A DNA stretch of 64,000 nt from Leucosporidium creatinivorum (GCA_001600635.1 BCKL01000009.1:675045-739044), one strand, 5' to 3'; positions 1 to 12,032 are shown, numbered from the stretch's first letter. Program-made: numbers and translations. Notes: a model not told the origin generated them from the sequence alone.

Positions 1-339
1 ACACTCGTCCCTGTGCTCCACCTCGCGGTGTCGACGTACGTTTGAGTGGTATGGCTCAGAGGTCTCAGGCGAGTGAGAAGGGAAGTGGCTTCGTGAGTGA
101 GAGAATAAGCCGAGGCGGGTTCAAAGGCGGTTTCGGTGACTCGGGTACGAGGTCAAGCTGATGGAAGGCGAGGTGTCTGGTTTGATGAGCTTTGTTGCTG
201 TTTCTACTACCCGGGAGAATTGAAGGGCGGGGAGCGACTCGAGGATTGGAGTGTAGGCGGGACGCAGGGGCGACAGCTCGGCTTGGGCGAGAGGGGAACG
301 ATGGCTCGAGGAAGGGACTTTCGCAGGCGAGGAGTTCGG
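1..339. repeat. Inverted repeat, left arm
   Basis: The first ~339 bases are nearly identical to the reverse complement of 14665-15003. The inner boundary falls where one arm reads a CTCC-rich stretch and the other a CACTGCC stretch. The outer end is cut by the window edge. Only a few substitutions were seen. The arm is open in more than one frame: a frame with codon use like the neighbouring genes ends in TSYPSHRNRL and stop. It may be the 3' part of a duplicated gene, or an assembly duplicate. Confidence 0.85.
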
Positions 340-439
340 AGGAGAAGGAGGATGACGATGAACGAGCGACGAACGACATGGACACTTCACGATAACGATA
401 GACAACACCTCTTAGCATGGACCCCCGAGCAGTTTAGCG

Positions 440-980
440 GTTGATTAGTACCCCTCAGCCGCCCCAAAATGTAGCCAATCAGTTTCAGTTATCACCAATG
501 CCCTCGCGAGAGAGCCTAGCGAGTCTGGCGAGCTGAATGCTGCTCTCAATCCATCTCAAGCCCGCGCAGCGCCGAGCGCCGAGCTCATCCCTTCTCCTTG
601 CGCAGTCAGCTGAGCGTTACCACAGCCTCCATCAGCGTTTCCCGAGCGCGATATACTCTCTACACAGCCATAGCAAGGCGACAGTAGACGACTTCGCTGC
701 TCAACTCGCCTCGCCACTGCGCGCTGCGAGACAGCGCTTCCTTCTTCCTCTCGAGCTGCGAAGGTAAGGTCGTTCTTTGCTTCCTTGCTGAACCTGAAGA
801 TACCTCTATATCACCTTCACTGAGCTCGACCTCTCCCTCCACTGTGTCAGCATGCAGAGCCCTTCTCATCGAACGCCGAGCTGCTCCCACCCGCTTCAAG
901 GCCTCCCTGAAATCCTGCGTCCTGCATCAGCTACCGCATCCCATTCTCCGCGCTGTGTTATGAACTGCACCGGGCTTAAC
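440..980. promoter_or_regulatory. Upstream region of the 981 gene
   Basis: No convincing gene. CCAAT-like motifs occur near 475 and 497 (GCCAATC, CACCAAT). A GTAAGG donor near 767 and a GTCAG acceptor near 850 could mark a 5' UTR intron. Confidence 0.3.
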
Positions 981-1683
981 ATGCAAGAAAGAAGTCCAGC
1001 TCCTTCCGTACGTCCCTTCTGCAGCCTCTTCCGAGTCGCCGAGGGCGCCAAACCGAGCTGACCTGTCCTCATCACCTCTACAGCGAGAGAGCTCGTACGC
1101 CCCACTGCCGGATCATAACGAGCACCAACTCCTCGTCTCAACCTTCTCCCGCTCCTCCTCGCTTCAAGACGCTCCCCTTCCCTCCGAGTCCTCAACCTCG
1201 GCACTCCTCCCTTCCGCCAGCGACGACTTCGGCGAGAGATGGGTCCTCACTCGCCCGCAACGGATATGTCGCTACACCCAGGGCATCTTCATCTTCCTGA
1301 TCATCGCTTCGTTGGTAGCAGGCGCAGTTGTAGGGGTTGAGGCGATCGAGGGGAGCATAGACAGCGCAACGGCGGCGAGGCAAAGCAGTCTGGCGAGTGC
1401 TAGTAGTGCTAGGTCGGCCAGTGTGGCAAGCTTGAGCAGCTCTAGCGCAGCAGCACTCAGTGGTACTAGCTCAATCAGCGCCGCCACTCTCAGCAGCGCC
1501 ACGGCGAAGGTGGCTAGCTCGGCGGCGACCGCCGGCGCCAGCTCGACAGGTTCCTCTTCGGCATCGGGTAGTACCATCACAGGGAGCAGTACAACTTTGG
1601 CGACCTCGGACACCAGTAGCTCGAGCAGCACGACGACGACCGCAGTTGCGAGGCGGAGGGCGAAGAGGCGATTGGTGCTGTAG
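981..1683 (+). CDS. Ser/Ala-rich single-pass membrane protein
   Basis: Not assigned to a known family. Exon 1 (981-1007) starts MQERSPAPS; an intron at 1008-1083 has GTACGT at its donor, a GCTGACC branch motif and CTACAG acceptor. Exon 2 (1084-1683) stays open to a TAG. The product (about 209 residues) has a polar N-terminal part of ~75 residues, one hydrophobic helix (GIFIFLIIASLVAGAVVG, coded near 1282-1335), then a tail of roughly 90 residues that is almost entirely Ser, Ala, Thr and Gly and could be O-glycosylated, and a basic end RRRAKRRLVL. A signal-anchor surface or secretory-pathway protein is a reasonable guess. The start is uncertain: an in-frame ATG at 852, just after a possible acceptor TGTCAG, would add 43 residues. 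Confidence 0.6.
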
Positions 1684-1853
1684 TAGGGACGGGAGGAGCG
1701 GGGGTGGGACATATGGGTAGCTTGTGCTGGAGGTTGGTATATCGTAGAAGAGTAGCGACTCGTCGAGTACAGCATGTTCACGATGGGCGAGAGCCGGGTC
1801 GAGAAGTTCGGACTTGCCTGCGCCGAACACCCTTGTCAACCGAGTGCATTCCT

Positions 1854-2509
1854 CTACACCCTCGGAATCTCCCAAAGACTACTTCCCAACTCGCTCAGCT
1901 CCCTCCACATCATCAACTCATCCCCCTTGACCAGCTCGACGAGGATGAACCCGCCGATTCGCATCAAGCTCTCCAACCGCTCCTCGTCAAGGTCCTCCGG
2001 CCGCGTGACTTCGTTGCCAGTGAAGGGGGATTCTCTCCGACCGAAGGAGGGAATCTCAACCAGTCGGGAGGAGAGGGTAGCGAGCTCGGCGGTGGGAAGG
2101 GTACCGACGGTCGCGATGAAGTAGAGGTAGGTGATGGAGAGGAGGAGTTCGTGAGCGGGTGGGAGTTTAGTCGGAGACTTGCGAGTAAAGGCGTATTTGG
2201 CGTTGATTCGGAGAGCTGTAGGATGAGAAGCAGGTCAGCGAGGAGGGCGGGAAGAGCGGAGAGATGCGGAAGACCTACAGATCAAAGCCTTCTCTGCTGC
2301 CACAGCTTCGTCCGCCTTCCATTTTGCTTCGAGGTAGTCTTGCACCTTGTCGTGCACGCGCTGTACCTCGTCGCGCTGAGCTCGAGGGAGGTGGTCGGCG
2401 CATTCGAACAGAGAGCCAGCGACGGCGATATCGTGAGTGTTCCCGCCTGTGGAGCCTTGTGTGAGCAGTGACAGATAGCTTGAAGAGATGCGCACTTACA
2501 GCAAGACAT
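1854..2509 (-). CDS. Conserved-looking protein of unknown function
   Basis: Three exons give about 190 residues. Exon 1 is the 10-nt start MSC plus one base at 2509-2500, followed by a GTAAGT donor. Exon 2 includes THDIAVAGSLFECADHL and ends in AEKALI before a GTAGGT donor; exon 3 begins at a CTACAG acceptor and runs to TAG at 1854. The acceptor of intron 1 can be CACAAG or CACAG nine bases later, both in frame. The sequence is mixed alpha-helical and acidic, with a hydrophobic patch HELLLSITYLYFIATVGTLP and no signal peptide. I recognise no family. It faces UTP6 as its upstream neighbour on the same strand, with only ~170 bases between the UTP6 stop and this start. Confidence 0.6.
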
Positions 2510-2678
2510 GAGGAGCGGGCAGTGAGAGGCAGGAAGCAAAGAGGCGACCTCTCCGACTCGTCGCGACCACCCCGAGCAGCCCCACATCTCGTCTCCGCAT
2601 TTCTCGCTGGTCGCGGTTCGCTACAGAATGTGCTTCGTAAGGCGCGCTAATCTAATGCAATACACACTTCGTCCGAGC

Positions 2679-5136
2679 TCAGTCCCTATCGCAAACTTCC
2701 CTCCATCTCCTATCGAAGAGCTCCTTCTCGACACCCTTCAACGTCCTTCCTGCCCTCCTAACAACATCGGCGCTCTCGGTGACCTTGCCACTCTTCAACA
2801 ACTCCTCGGCAAAGCCCACCCACTCCTCGCTCCCCGCTGCCCGATGCGCCACAACTCGCTCCCACACCGTCTCCCGGAACCGCTGCTCCTTCTTCCCCTT
2901 GCCTCCCGAGGACGACTCGAAGCCCATCCCCTCGCTCACCACCTCCAACACAAACACGAGGAACTCCAAGCTCAACGTTGGCGCCTCCTTCAACAGATTC
3001 CTGGCCCGCTCCTCCAACTCGGCGCCGTCGAGGTTCTCGCTCACGAACGCCAAGTACCGCCTTGGAATCAACTCCCTCGGCTCGAGCACCTCGTCCTTAA
3101 ACCTCGACTCAAAGTTGACTGGTGGCTTGGCGTCGGCGAGGAGGACTCGGAGGACAGCCTTTTGGTACCATTCGAGGATTTGGTCCTGCTCCTTCTGCTG
3201 CTCGATCCACGAGGCTTGGACGTCCCATAATCGGCCAGAGAAGGGGAGGGCCTTGAGCGCATGGGCGAAGGTGGACTCGATCTCGTCGGTCGAGGGAGAG
3301 AGGGAGACGACCGTCTCGATGCGAGCGACCCAAATCTGCTCGGCCGTTTCGAGGGTGATCTCGGGTTTGGAAGCGGTGGCGGGGGAGGGGCGGCCGAAGA
3401 GGGTGGTGCAAGTCGAGGCGTGGGAGAGGATGGTGGTGTGGTCGGCGGAGGTGCGGAGGAGATGGCGGAGATGAAGGAGAGAGAGGAAGGGCGAAGGAGG
3501 AGCGAGGGAGAGTGCGGTAGTGAGATTGGCGGTGAGGAAGAGGTTCTGCATGAAATATGTCAGCGGGAGTTACAGAGACGAGAGCAATGCCCACAGCTCA
3601 CCAAGTTCTCCTCATCGGTCTGCTCGGCCATTCCCTCCAACCACTCGCAGAATCCCTCCCACACCTTGACACTGGCCTTCTCCTTACTCTTTCCCTTGCC
3701 CTTCCGTCCTTTGCACACCTTCCAATAAACCTCGACGCACTCTCCCACCGCATCCACCAACTTCTCTCCCTCGACGAGCACTTCTCCCGCAGCGACCTGC
3801 TCCTCGGTCGGCCGTTTTGGGTGCTTGGCCGAGAAGGGGAGATCGTAGAGGGAGCGGGTGGCGAGGATGTGGAGGGCCGGGGCGTAGGAAGGGGAGGAGG
3901 AGGGGAAGTGAGCATGCAGAGAGGTGTAGACGTGGGTGAGAAGGGAGGTGCGGAGGGGAGAGGCGAGGGGACGGAGGATGGAGAGGATGAGGTTGTAGGA
4001 GTTGAGCGAGTACTTGAAGGCTGGGGGAGTGAGCGAAGTGGGTCAGCGAGCGTCGAAAGTGGACGAAGGGAAGCGCGAAGCTCACAAGCGAGAGCGTTGT
4101 CAATGACTACGCGAACGATGGCACCATCAATGATGGCCTCCTGACCCGACATGGCCTGCCTCTCGACTTCCCTCTTGACCTTGGCCTCCTCATCATCCTC
4201 ATCAAACGCCGGGAGCTCGACCTCGGCGTTCTCCTCCTCCTCTCCATCGACGTCCATGCTTTTCTCGCCGACCCTGTTGATCTCCTCGGCTCCTCCCTTG
4301 CCCTTCCCAATACCAAGTACCGCCCACCTAGCCCTAACCCTCTCAGCGAACCCACACTCGACCCGAATCCACTCCTTCCAAACCTGCCCCTCCTCCTCCC
4401 CCTTCCCCTTAAGGAACCTCAGCGCCCTCATGCAGAGCCTCCTCGCGGCTTCCTCATTTCCTCCTCCCATTCCCTTCTCATCTCCATCGGACTCCCAGCG
4501 CGAGGCCATGAGCCAGTAGGCGACGTGAGTTGGGTGCATGGCGATGGCCGAGGAGAGGGTTCGGGAGATGAGGAGCGGGGAGGATTGAGTGAGCGAGTGG
4601 GCGAGGAAGGCGTTCCAGAGGGGAATGGAGGAGGGGAATCGACGGGTCGAGAGGCGGTGGAGGTGAGTAACGTGAGCGGCGATGGAGTGGTCCGAGAGGG
4701 TCTTCTTCGTGGTGGCTTCTGTGGAGAGTTGGAGCTGTGGGTCAGCGGGAGACTAGAGAGGGTGCTGTAAGACTGTACATACGAACGCGACCGGCCCTGG
4801 CTTTTCTCAGCTTCTCCAGGCGCCCTTCGTATTCGATATAGCGCAGGTAGTCGGCGGGCTTCACATCCCTAGAAGCCATGGCCAGCTCAAATCCGCGTCG
4901 CTTGGTGACGATGTCCGCGATTTCATCCTGTTTGAAGTGGTCGCGAGCAGCGCAGACCGGTTAGCTGGAGTTCAGTCGGCGCCGAGCAGCAGCATCGACT
5001 CGCCTTGCTGAAGATCTTCTTCCGCTCTAAATCGCGCAGCTCCGGCAGGAGCCTCTCCAAGGACAGTTGTACCTGATGGTAGAGCAGTCAGCTACAGCCC
5101 CGGGGCGGTCCGAGCGCGCCAGCGTACCTTCTCCAT
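2679..5136 (-). CDS. UTP6: U3 snoRNA-associated protein Utp6
   Basis: Component of the small-subunit processome (UtpB module in yeast), acting in the nucleolus on 18S pre-rRNA maturation. The N-terminus MEKVQLSLERLLPELRDLE, followed by KKIFSKDEIADIVTKRRGFE, is the characteristic Utp6 start; later regions are helical HAT/TPR-like repeats, as in WVARIETVVSLSPSTDEIE. Six exons (5136-5128, 5072-5004, 4927-4783, 4718-4086, 4020-3602, 3545-2679) sum to 2142 nt, 713 residues, with frames consistent throughout. The first exon is only nine bases. Intron 2 (5003-4928) uses a GCGAGT donor, that is a GC-AG intron, with no in-frame GT alternative nearby. The central part carries an acidic insert (VDGEEEENAEVELPAFDEDD). 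Divergent from PEX5, sharing a ~510-bp promoter region. Confidence 0.93.
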
Positions 5137-5645
5137 CTTGCAGAAGCGCGAAAGCAGAAAACAGCGGCGAGAAGTCGCACTTTATAAATCGCCTCCTATT
5201 TTCCTACAGCTCGGAGTGACGGGTCGATGTGCAGAAAGGTCTGCGTAACTCTGCACGAAGCTGACGAGCGCCGCGAGGTCGAGTCTCGGCGTTGGAGCTG
5301 CTTGAGCTGTCGGCGAAGGAGAGGCGAATGGGATGGAGTCTGCTGTAGGGGTGCAGAGGGTTAGCCGGGGGACGATAAATGCTCAGCGCCCCGTTTTCTG
5401 ATGCAGCCTAGCAGGGCTCACAAAGGTCCGAGTCTGCCTCCCGAGTACTGGGCTTCCTATTTCCAGCTTCTGCAGCCTCCCAGCGCCAGCGAGATTGAGG
5501 CCCCGCCTCGAGCCGGTCGAGCGCTTGCCAGGGTTGCTCTCCTGCCACGACTTGCTCTCGCTTCTCGTCTCGCTTCAACCAGTGAGCCGTCTCTTTAACA
5601 GCATATCGAACTACAGCTAATCCCAAGACCACAGTGTTCCAATCG
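5137..5645. promoter_or_regulatory. Divergent UTP6/PEX5 promoter region
   Basis: About 510 bases between the two start codons, with no coding signal on either strand. Nothing more specific was recognised. Confidence 0.5.
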
Positions 5646-8161
5646 ATGATGAACGGAGCCGAATGCTCCACCTCTTCCACCCCGCTCGCTTCCCTCCTAA
5701 AGCAGCAGCAAACCGACCATTCCCTACACCAAGCCAACTACTCTCAACCAGGATCATCCGCCGGATCCCTCCGCACTCACACCCCGACGGGTCAACTACA
5801 GCACGAGGATGCCGACCGCTTCTTCCAGCAGCAGCAGCAGATGGGAGGAGGCTCGGGACAGTTTGCCAACATGGATAGCATCAGGAGGGAGTTGGAAGGT
5901 GTATCGAGGGGTAGCCCACAGAGTGCGCTCAAGGGGGACCGAGGTAAGTCTACACTGAGCTGACGGAGCTCGCTGCCCGGCACTTCGGCTAACTCGACCC
6001 TTGCCTGGTGGCGCTCCCTTCTCTACAGAATGGGCATCCCAATACTCGCCTGCAGGAGCTTCGATGAACCCGGCCGACATGGCTCGCATGGAGGAGCAGT
6101 TTCGTATGCAGCAGCAGCAGCACCCCAACGACATGACTGGTGCGTGTGCTTAGTCCTCCTCGTCTCGGCTCAGATCCTGACCTTCCTACTTCTACAGCCG
6201 ACTTCTGGCGCCATCAACAGCAGCAACCTTCTGCTTCCTCCTCCTCAGCCGGCCCTTCGTTCGCCCCCGAAGCTCAATCGAACGTCGGTTATCAGCGCCC
6301 CGGATTCGCTCCTTCCTACGGCGCCTACGGAGGAGGAGGAATGGGCATGATGGGAGGAGGAATGGGAGGCATGGGAGGAGGGATGTACGCTCAACCACCG
6401 CCGGTGCAGCAGGAGGGCAAGGGCAAGGCGAGGTTCGTCGAGCTCGACGATGCGGGATGGGAGGCTCAATTCGCCAAGGCAGAGGAGGGCAAGGAGGAGG
6501 AAGCAGAAGCGCAGACGGCCGAACCAGTGACGACCATGGGCGAAGACAAGACCATCAACCTCCTCGACGGCGAGATCCCTCTCGACGCCTCCGCCTCCGA
6601 CGCCGAGCTGATGAAGTCGCTCGAGGCCACCTGGTCGAACCTCCAATCCTCGCTCAACGAGTCGTCCGCCATCTCCGACGCCGACATGGCGCAATGGGAA
6701 GCGCAATACGGCGCGCAACTCAACGGCTCGGACGACGAGGATTACGGGCTCGCGATTCCCGATGTTCGCAAGACGTGGACCAAGGACAACGTCGATGCCT
6801 TCCTCGCCGACAAGAACGAGTTCCCTTACAACAAGGAGAATGACTACATGACGCATCCTGATCCTTTCGCCGAGGGTCAGAGGCTGCTCGCGGAGGGAGC
6901 GCCGTTGAGCGAGGCGGCGTTGGCGTTCGAGGCGGCGTGTAGGTTGGATGAGACGAGGGGTGAGGCGTGGAAGGCTGCTGGAGAGACTTGGGCGGCCGAT
7001 GAGAGGGAGGTTAAGGGCATCAGGGCGTTGGAGAAAGCGGTGGGATGCGGAGGCAAGGAGGGCGTAGGAGCTTGGATGGTGAGTTCTGCTCGCTTTCCTT
7101 GTTCTCGGATACTCGCTAACATGTTCCTCTTCACCTCTCCGCCCTCTTCTTCTTAAACAGTCCCTCGCCGTCGCCTACGTCAACGAAGGCCAAGAACTCC
7201 GCGCCCTCGCCACCCTCGAACGCTGGCTCTCCCTCGCCTACCCTACCATCTCCGCCCCCGCCGCTCAAACTCCTCAAACCTCTCCCTGGGACTCCTCGAA
7301 TCGCATCATCGACCTCTTCCTCTCCGCGGCTCGCGCGGGACCGATGGCTCGCGCTCCTGGGCAGAGCGATGAGATTGCTGGAGGGGGAGCAGAGGTCGAT
7401 CCTGATGTGCAGGTCGGATTGGGAGTGCTGTTTTACAGTAACTCGGATTATGAGCGAGCGAGGGATTGCTTCGAGGCGGCGTTGAGCGTTCGGCCGACGG
7501 TGAGTTTCGCTTCTTCGTCTTCTTCTTGAGCAGCCGTTCTGACCCTGTACCTTCTCCTACCCCACCCTGCCAACTCCTAATCGCTTCGCCTGATCCGATA
7601 CACCATCCCGCTGTCGCCCTTCTCCCGTCGCCCTCGCCTCGACAGGACTTCCTTCTCTGGAACCGCCTCGGCGCGACCCTCGCCAACGGCGGTCTCCCCG
7701 AAGAAGCCATCTCCGCCTACCGTCGTGCATTGGACCTTCGCCCGACCTTCACCCGAGCCATCTACAACCTCGGCGTCTCGTGCCTCAACATTGGCTGCTA
7801 CCACGAAGCGGCCGAGCATTTGCTTGCGGCGATTGAAGGTCAGATGACGAGGGAGGAGGGAGCGAGTGGGAGAGGAAAGAGGGAGAATGAAGGGGGAGAT
7901 GAAGATGGATCAGCCAATCTCTGGCACACCTTAAGACGAGCCTTTTTGTGCATGTAAGCCGACGACGTCTCGTTTCGCTCTTGCGTTCGAGAGCTGACTT
8001 CTTCCATCGAACAGGGTACATCTCGACTTCCCACCTCTTCTCTTTCCGGCGATGAACGCAGCTGACCACTCTCCCTCCTGCAGGAGCGCCACGACCTCGC
8101 CGAGAAGGCTCAGCCCGGCGCCAACGTCAACGATTTCCGCGCCGAGGGCTTCGAGTTCTAG
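5646..8161 (+). CDS. PEX5: Peroxisomal PTS1 receptor Pex5
   Basis: Cycling receptor that binds C-terminal SKL-type signals in the cytosol and delivers matrix proteins to peroxisomes. The N-terminus MMNGAECSTSSTPLASLLK has the conserved early cysteine (residue 7) used for mono-ubiquitination and recycling. The N-terminal half holds WxxxF/Y-type motifs (WASQY, WEAQF, WEAQY), a Gly/Met-rich stretch and Gln runs. The C-terminal half is the TPR domain (PDVQVGLGVLFYSNSDYERA, then LLWNRLGATLANGG and AIYNLGVSCLNIGCYHEAAE) and ends DFRAEGFEF. Exons 5646-5943, 6029-6139, 6198-7078, 7161-7499, 7646-7953, 8015 and 8084-8161 sum to 2016 nt, 671 residues. The sixth exon is a single G, required to keep the conserved tail in frame (see findings). 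Start could also be the next ATG at 5649. Confidence 0.93.
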
Positions 8162-8229
8162 TCGACAGCATTGCAAATACTGTACATTCCGTCGAGCTCT
8201 GGGCGCAATCAGCTCTGCTGGATCACATC

Positions 8230-8560
8230 GAGAGAAGTCAGCGAGTGATCCCTCGGCGGCGAGTCGGCGGCGGCGGCGGTCCTCGGCCGTCGAGCTCACC
8301 TTGATGCCCAACAGATTGATGGCAATGATGACAGCGATGAAGATGGCGATCCAAGCACCGACGGGAACAGCGTCGGTCAAGTACTGTACGATGAGACTTC
8401 CAGCGACTGCAAGAGGTTCGGCGAGGGGTCAGCGCATTGTTGGGCGGTTGCTCGTAGGATCGGCAGAAGAACGAACCGAGGTTGGGGGGAGTAGCAACCC
8501 ATTATTTGAACAAGTAGTGTATCCGACGTCAAATCCCATGGGACGGTCCGCTACCTCTCG
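8230..8560 (-). pseudogene. Duplicated exon block of the adjacent amino-acid permease
   Basis: This stretch matches the permease gene at about 10535-10970: the whole exon coding for DAVPVGAWIAIFIAVIIAIN with the intron sequences flanking it, the next exon (NLG region) and, after an apparent deletion of the intervening intron, the start of the AVGYNY exon. The middle is almost identical and the two ends are degenerate. It lies in the same orientation as the permease, between the PEX5 stop and the permease stop. It has no start, no continuous frame and no product of its own. Confidence 0.8.
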
Positions 8561-8779
8561 GGTCAACGCTGCGCGGTGGGAGGAAGCGCTGAAAGTGTCG
8601 AGTGGCGCTCGTGGCTGTTTGCAAGATCACTACAGCTCGCTCAGACATCCCTCATCGCGACTGGTAGTACTGAGCAATTAATCGTGGTCGTGACAGCACT
8701 CGTTCGGCGGTACAAAACAGCTTCCTCGGCGACGTCCCTGCCGCCCTTCCTCTTCTCCTGGTCTACAACGAGCCTAAAT

Positions 8780-11700
8780 CTAAGCGCTCTCCCAGGCCTT
8801 CTTCCACCAGGGCCTAGTGTCGTGAGCCATCTTCTCGTCCTCAGCGGCCTCGTCCTCGTCGAACTCGCGACGACCCGAGACAAGGTCGACCTCGGTAAGT
8901 GGAATGAGCTCCGTCTTGTAGTAGAGCTTGTAGCCGACCAGCATGATGAAGTAGACCTATTATAGAACAGGGTAGAAGTCAGCTCAGCGCCCAGGTAGCC
9001 TGACCTGGCAGAGCAGGCGCTCTGCAGCAGAATCGGGCGTCGGAAGAGCTGGGGGGACGCCTGAAAAGGCCGGAGGTAGGTTGTGAGAGTCACGTACAGG
9101 TAGTCCGAAGTAGGAAGTAATGAAGGTCTTGTGGTTGAAGTGCGGCACGAACGCGTCGAAACCCTTGAACAAGGTGACGATAGCGGTCCTGCTCGGCGAA
9201 GACGAGTCAGCTCGGTTCCGTCTTCCTGCGGCCGCCAGAGCCTCGAGCTACTCACGTGATGAGAGCAAACCAGGCAAAGTAGGGCTGGAAAGGAGCGATG
9301 TAGGGAAGCGAGGAGCGAGCGATGCCCTGGGCCTTGAGCGCCTGCATAAAGCGGATGTGCGAGACGAGAATCGACATCCAGGTGAGGGCTCCGAAGATGG
9401 TGACGAGGGCAACAAAGTAGGTGAAGACCTGCTTGGATCCACTCGAGACGGTGAGGAAGCTGTGGAGAGCGAAAGGAAGAGTCAGCTCCAAAGCTCGGCG
9501 ATGGCGAGAGCGCGACCCCGCCGCGAGCGTAAAATACGCTGCGCGTGCGAGACGACATAGCGGAAGAATGGACTCACGCGAGGCAGCAGAAAGCGGAGCA
9601 AAGGGCAAGAGCGACGTAAGGGACTCCGGTGCCGTTGGTGCGCATGAAGATGCGAGGAGCCTTGCCCTCAGCAGCGAGAGCGTAGAGAGTTCGGCTTCCG
9701 ATGTACTATGAGAGAGACTTCCTCTGTTAGTCGGGGCAAGAGGCGTAGTGATGTGATGAACGTACGAGATCCGAGTTGGCGGCCGACATGACGAAGACGA
9801 GGAGGGAGGCATTGATGATGCTGTGGGAAAACGAGGGTCAATAAGAGTCCCCGTGCCCGTCTAAGACTCGAGAAGCACTCACTCGGGAAGGATGCGGATG
9901 TTGGCGCGCTTGATGGCGACGACGAAGGGGGAAGCAGCGGCCGAGGTGGTGGCCTTGTTGGCGGCCAAGAGATCGGGGTCGTTGGACTTGACAATGAGTC
10001 CGATGACGAAGACCGAACCAACGTAGAAGATGAGGAGACGCCAGAAAGTGCGCTTGATGGTAGCGGGGACAGTCTGAGGAGCACAAAAGTCAGCGACGGC
10101 TCGGCGCGAAGGTAAAACGAAGCGCAGAAGACTCACCTTGCGAGGGTTCTTGGCCTCTCCGAACGTTACACCAACAAGCTCAGATCCCACTGTGAATGCA
10201 TAGTGATCAGCGGACAGCTCGGAAGAGATCAAGAGAACCGCGAGGGCGCGCCGAGCCGGAGACTCGCGGCGCTCGAGGGAAAGTGAGGACTCACTGTAGG
10301 CGAAGAGAGCGTTGACCATGACAGCCCACACTCCGAGGAAGACTCCAGTATTTCCGGGGACGAGGTAGTGAGAGAAAGGCGACTCCTTCCAGTAGCGGAA
10401 TCCAATGCGGTCGTGGCCAGGTGCTCCTCCGAGGTCAATAACGAGACCGAGGATGATGAGACCAGTGAGGACGACAATCTTGAACAGCGACATCCAGAAT
10501 TCGACTTCTCCGAAGAACTATGCGGGGAGAGAGACGTCAGCGAGTGAGCCCTCAGCGCCGAGTCGGCGGCGGCGACGGTCCTCGGCCGTCGAGCTCACCT
10601 TGATGCCCAACAGATTGATGGCAATGATGACAGCGATGAAGATGGCGATCCAAGCGCCGACGGGAACAGCGTCGGTCCAGTACTGAACGATCAAGCTTCC
10701 GGCGACTGCAGAGGTTCGGCGAAGGGTCAGCGAATCGTTCGGCGTTGGGCGTGCGTATCGACAGTGAACGAACCGAGATTGTTGGGAGTGACAACCCAGT
10801 ACTTGCTGTCGGAGGGAGAAGAAGTCAGCTTCGGTCCAAGGCAGCTGCGGGGAGCGAAGCGAGAACGCCGTCGCCGAGCACCGAGCAAGATGAAGAAGAG
10901 AAGATGTGAAAGAGAGAAGGTATAGCTGACAAGAGGTAGTTATAACCGACGGCAAATCCCATGGCAGGGTCAACGAAGCGAGAGGCGTATCCCGAGAAGC
11001 CCTTCTTGTGAGCTGTCGCCGAAAGCGCCGGTCAGCGCGTTGCACATCGCTCAAAGCTCACTCTGCTGCTCACGAAGGTAGGTGGCCATCTCCCCGAGCG
11101 AAGTCATCACACCGAAGCAGACAGCTCCCATGAGGGCGTATCCTGTTCAGCGAAAGGGTGCGAAAGGTCAGCTGTTGGTTCGGCGATGGGTTCGACGAGA
11201 CTTGGAGAGGGCGTTGTGCCACGGCAGCAGGTCGGCCGAGTCGGCAAGGACGCCACTGGAGTACATCGTCACTCTGAGGGGCGTGGGCGACCTCTGGAGC
11301 GTGACGATACGACAGGCAATTTTGGACCGGGGATGGGCTTGGCTGACGACAGAGCCCCACGAAAGATTGGCGAGAAATGGGAGAATAAGGGGTGGGAGCA
11401 GAAGTAATGCTCACCAATGAGCATTCCTACGGGTCCACCACGAGCGAGGCCGCTTCCACTACCAATGACGAGTCCTGCAAGAGAAGCGACCATCAGCAAA
11501 TGGCTCGGCGCAAGGAGGTCGTCGCAATTGCAGCGTCCTGGAGCAGATGGGAGGGTGCAGGGAATAGACATATACACTCACCAGTACCAATGGCTCCTCC
11601 TACACATCACAACAACCCCGGCGACGAGCAAAAAAGTCAATAACCTGTCCCTACGGAGCAGCGGAGGCGAAGGCATACCGAGAGCAATCATCGTGATTTC

Positions 11701-12032
11701 TGTAGGACAGAATGGTTAGCGCGAGCAGGGGATTGTTGACCGACATCGTAGTGATGACCCCAGACAAAGCCGGTGTTATCAAACAACGGTGTCGGTGCAG
11801 GAGAGAGCTGAGGACTCACGACGAGCCTTGAGGCCTGCGAACAATTGACAGTCAGCTCTGTGGGCATGAGGACGCTGGGCTACAGACTGGGGTACTTACC
11901 ACGGTGCAGGTCCTCGTTGGCCGCCACTCGCTCAGCTTCTCCACGGTCGGGGGAGGAGGCGCCTCGGGTTACAAAGGCGCCCTCACCTCCGAGCTTCTCG
12001 GCGTCGCCCTTGTTGTAGTCGTGGTCGTTCAT
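8780..12032 (-). CDS. YAT-family amino-acid permease
   Basis: Plasma-membrane proton/amino-acid symporter of the fungal YAT branch of the APC superfamily. Exon translations in order give a polar N-terminus (MNDHDYNKGDAEKLGGEG), the family signature LKARHITMIALGGAIGTG across introns, GYALMGAVCFGVMTSLGEMA, SRFVDPAMGFAVGYNY, the FYVGSVFVIGLIVKSND region, and the typical C-terminal motif TELIPLTEVDLVSGRREFDE before WWKKAWESA and stop. About 12 hydrophobic segments are visible. It is broken by at least a dozen short introns with GTGAG donors. Substrate cannot be told; the sequence resembles general, proline or dicarboxylic amino-acid permeases about equally. A possible upstream coding exon ending just before ..DPTAVNSTVM would extend the N-terminus. 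A block of its exons is duplicated downstream. Confidence 0.9.

Noticed and set aside
1704-2471. 255-codon plus-strand open frame
   Set aside because: It lies antisense to the spliced minus-strand gene at 1854-2509, which has matching donors, branch motifs and acceptors.
8052-8681. Long plus-strand open frame overlapping the PEX5 end
   Set aside because: It reads the wrong frame of the PEX5 tail and the antisense of the permease exon copy; no domain and a Ser/Arg-rich composition.
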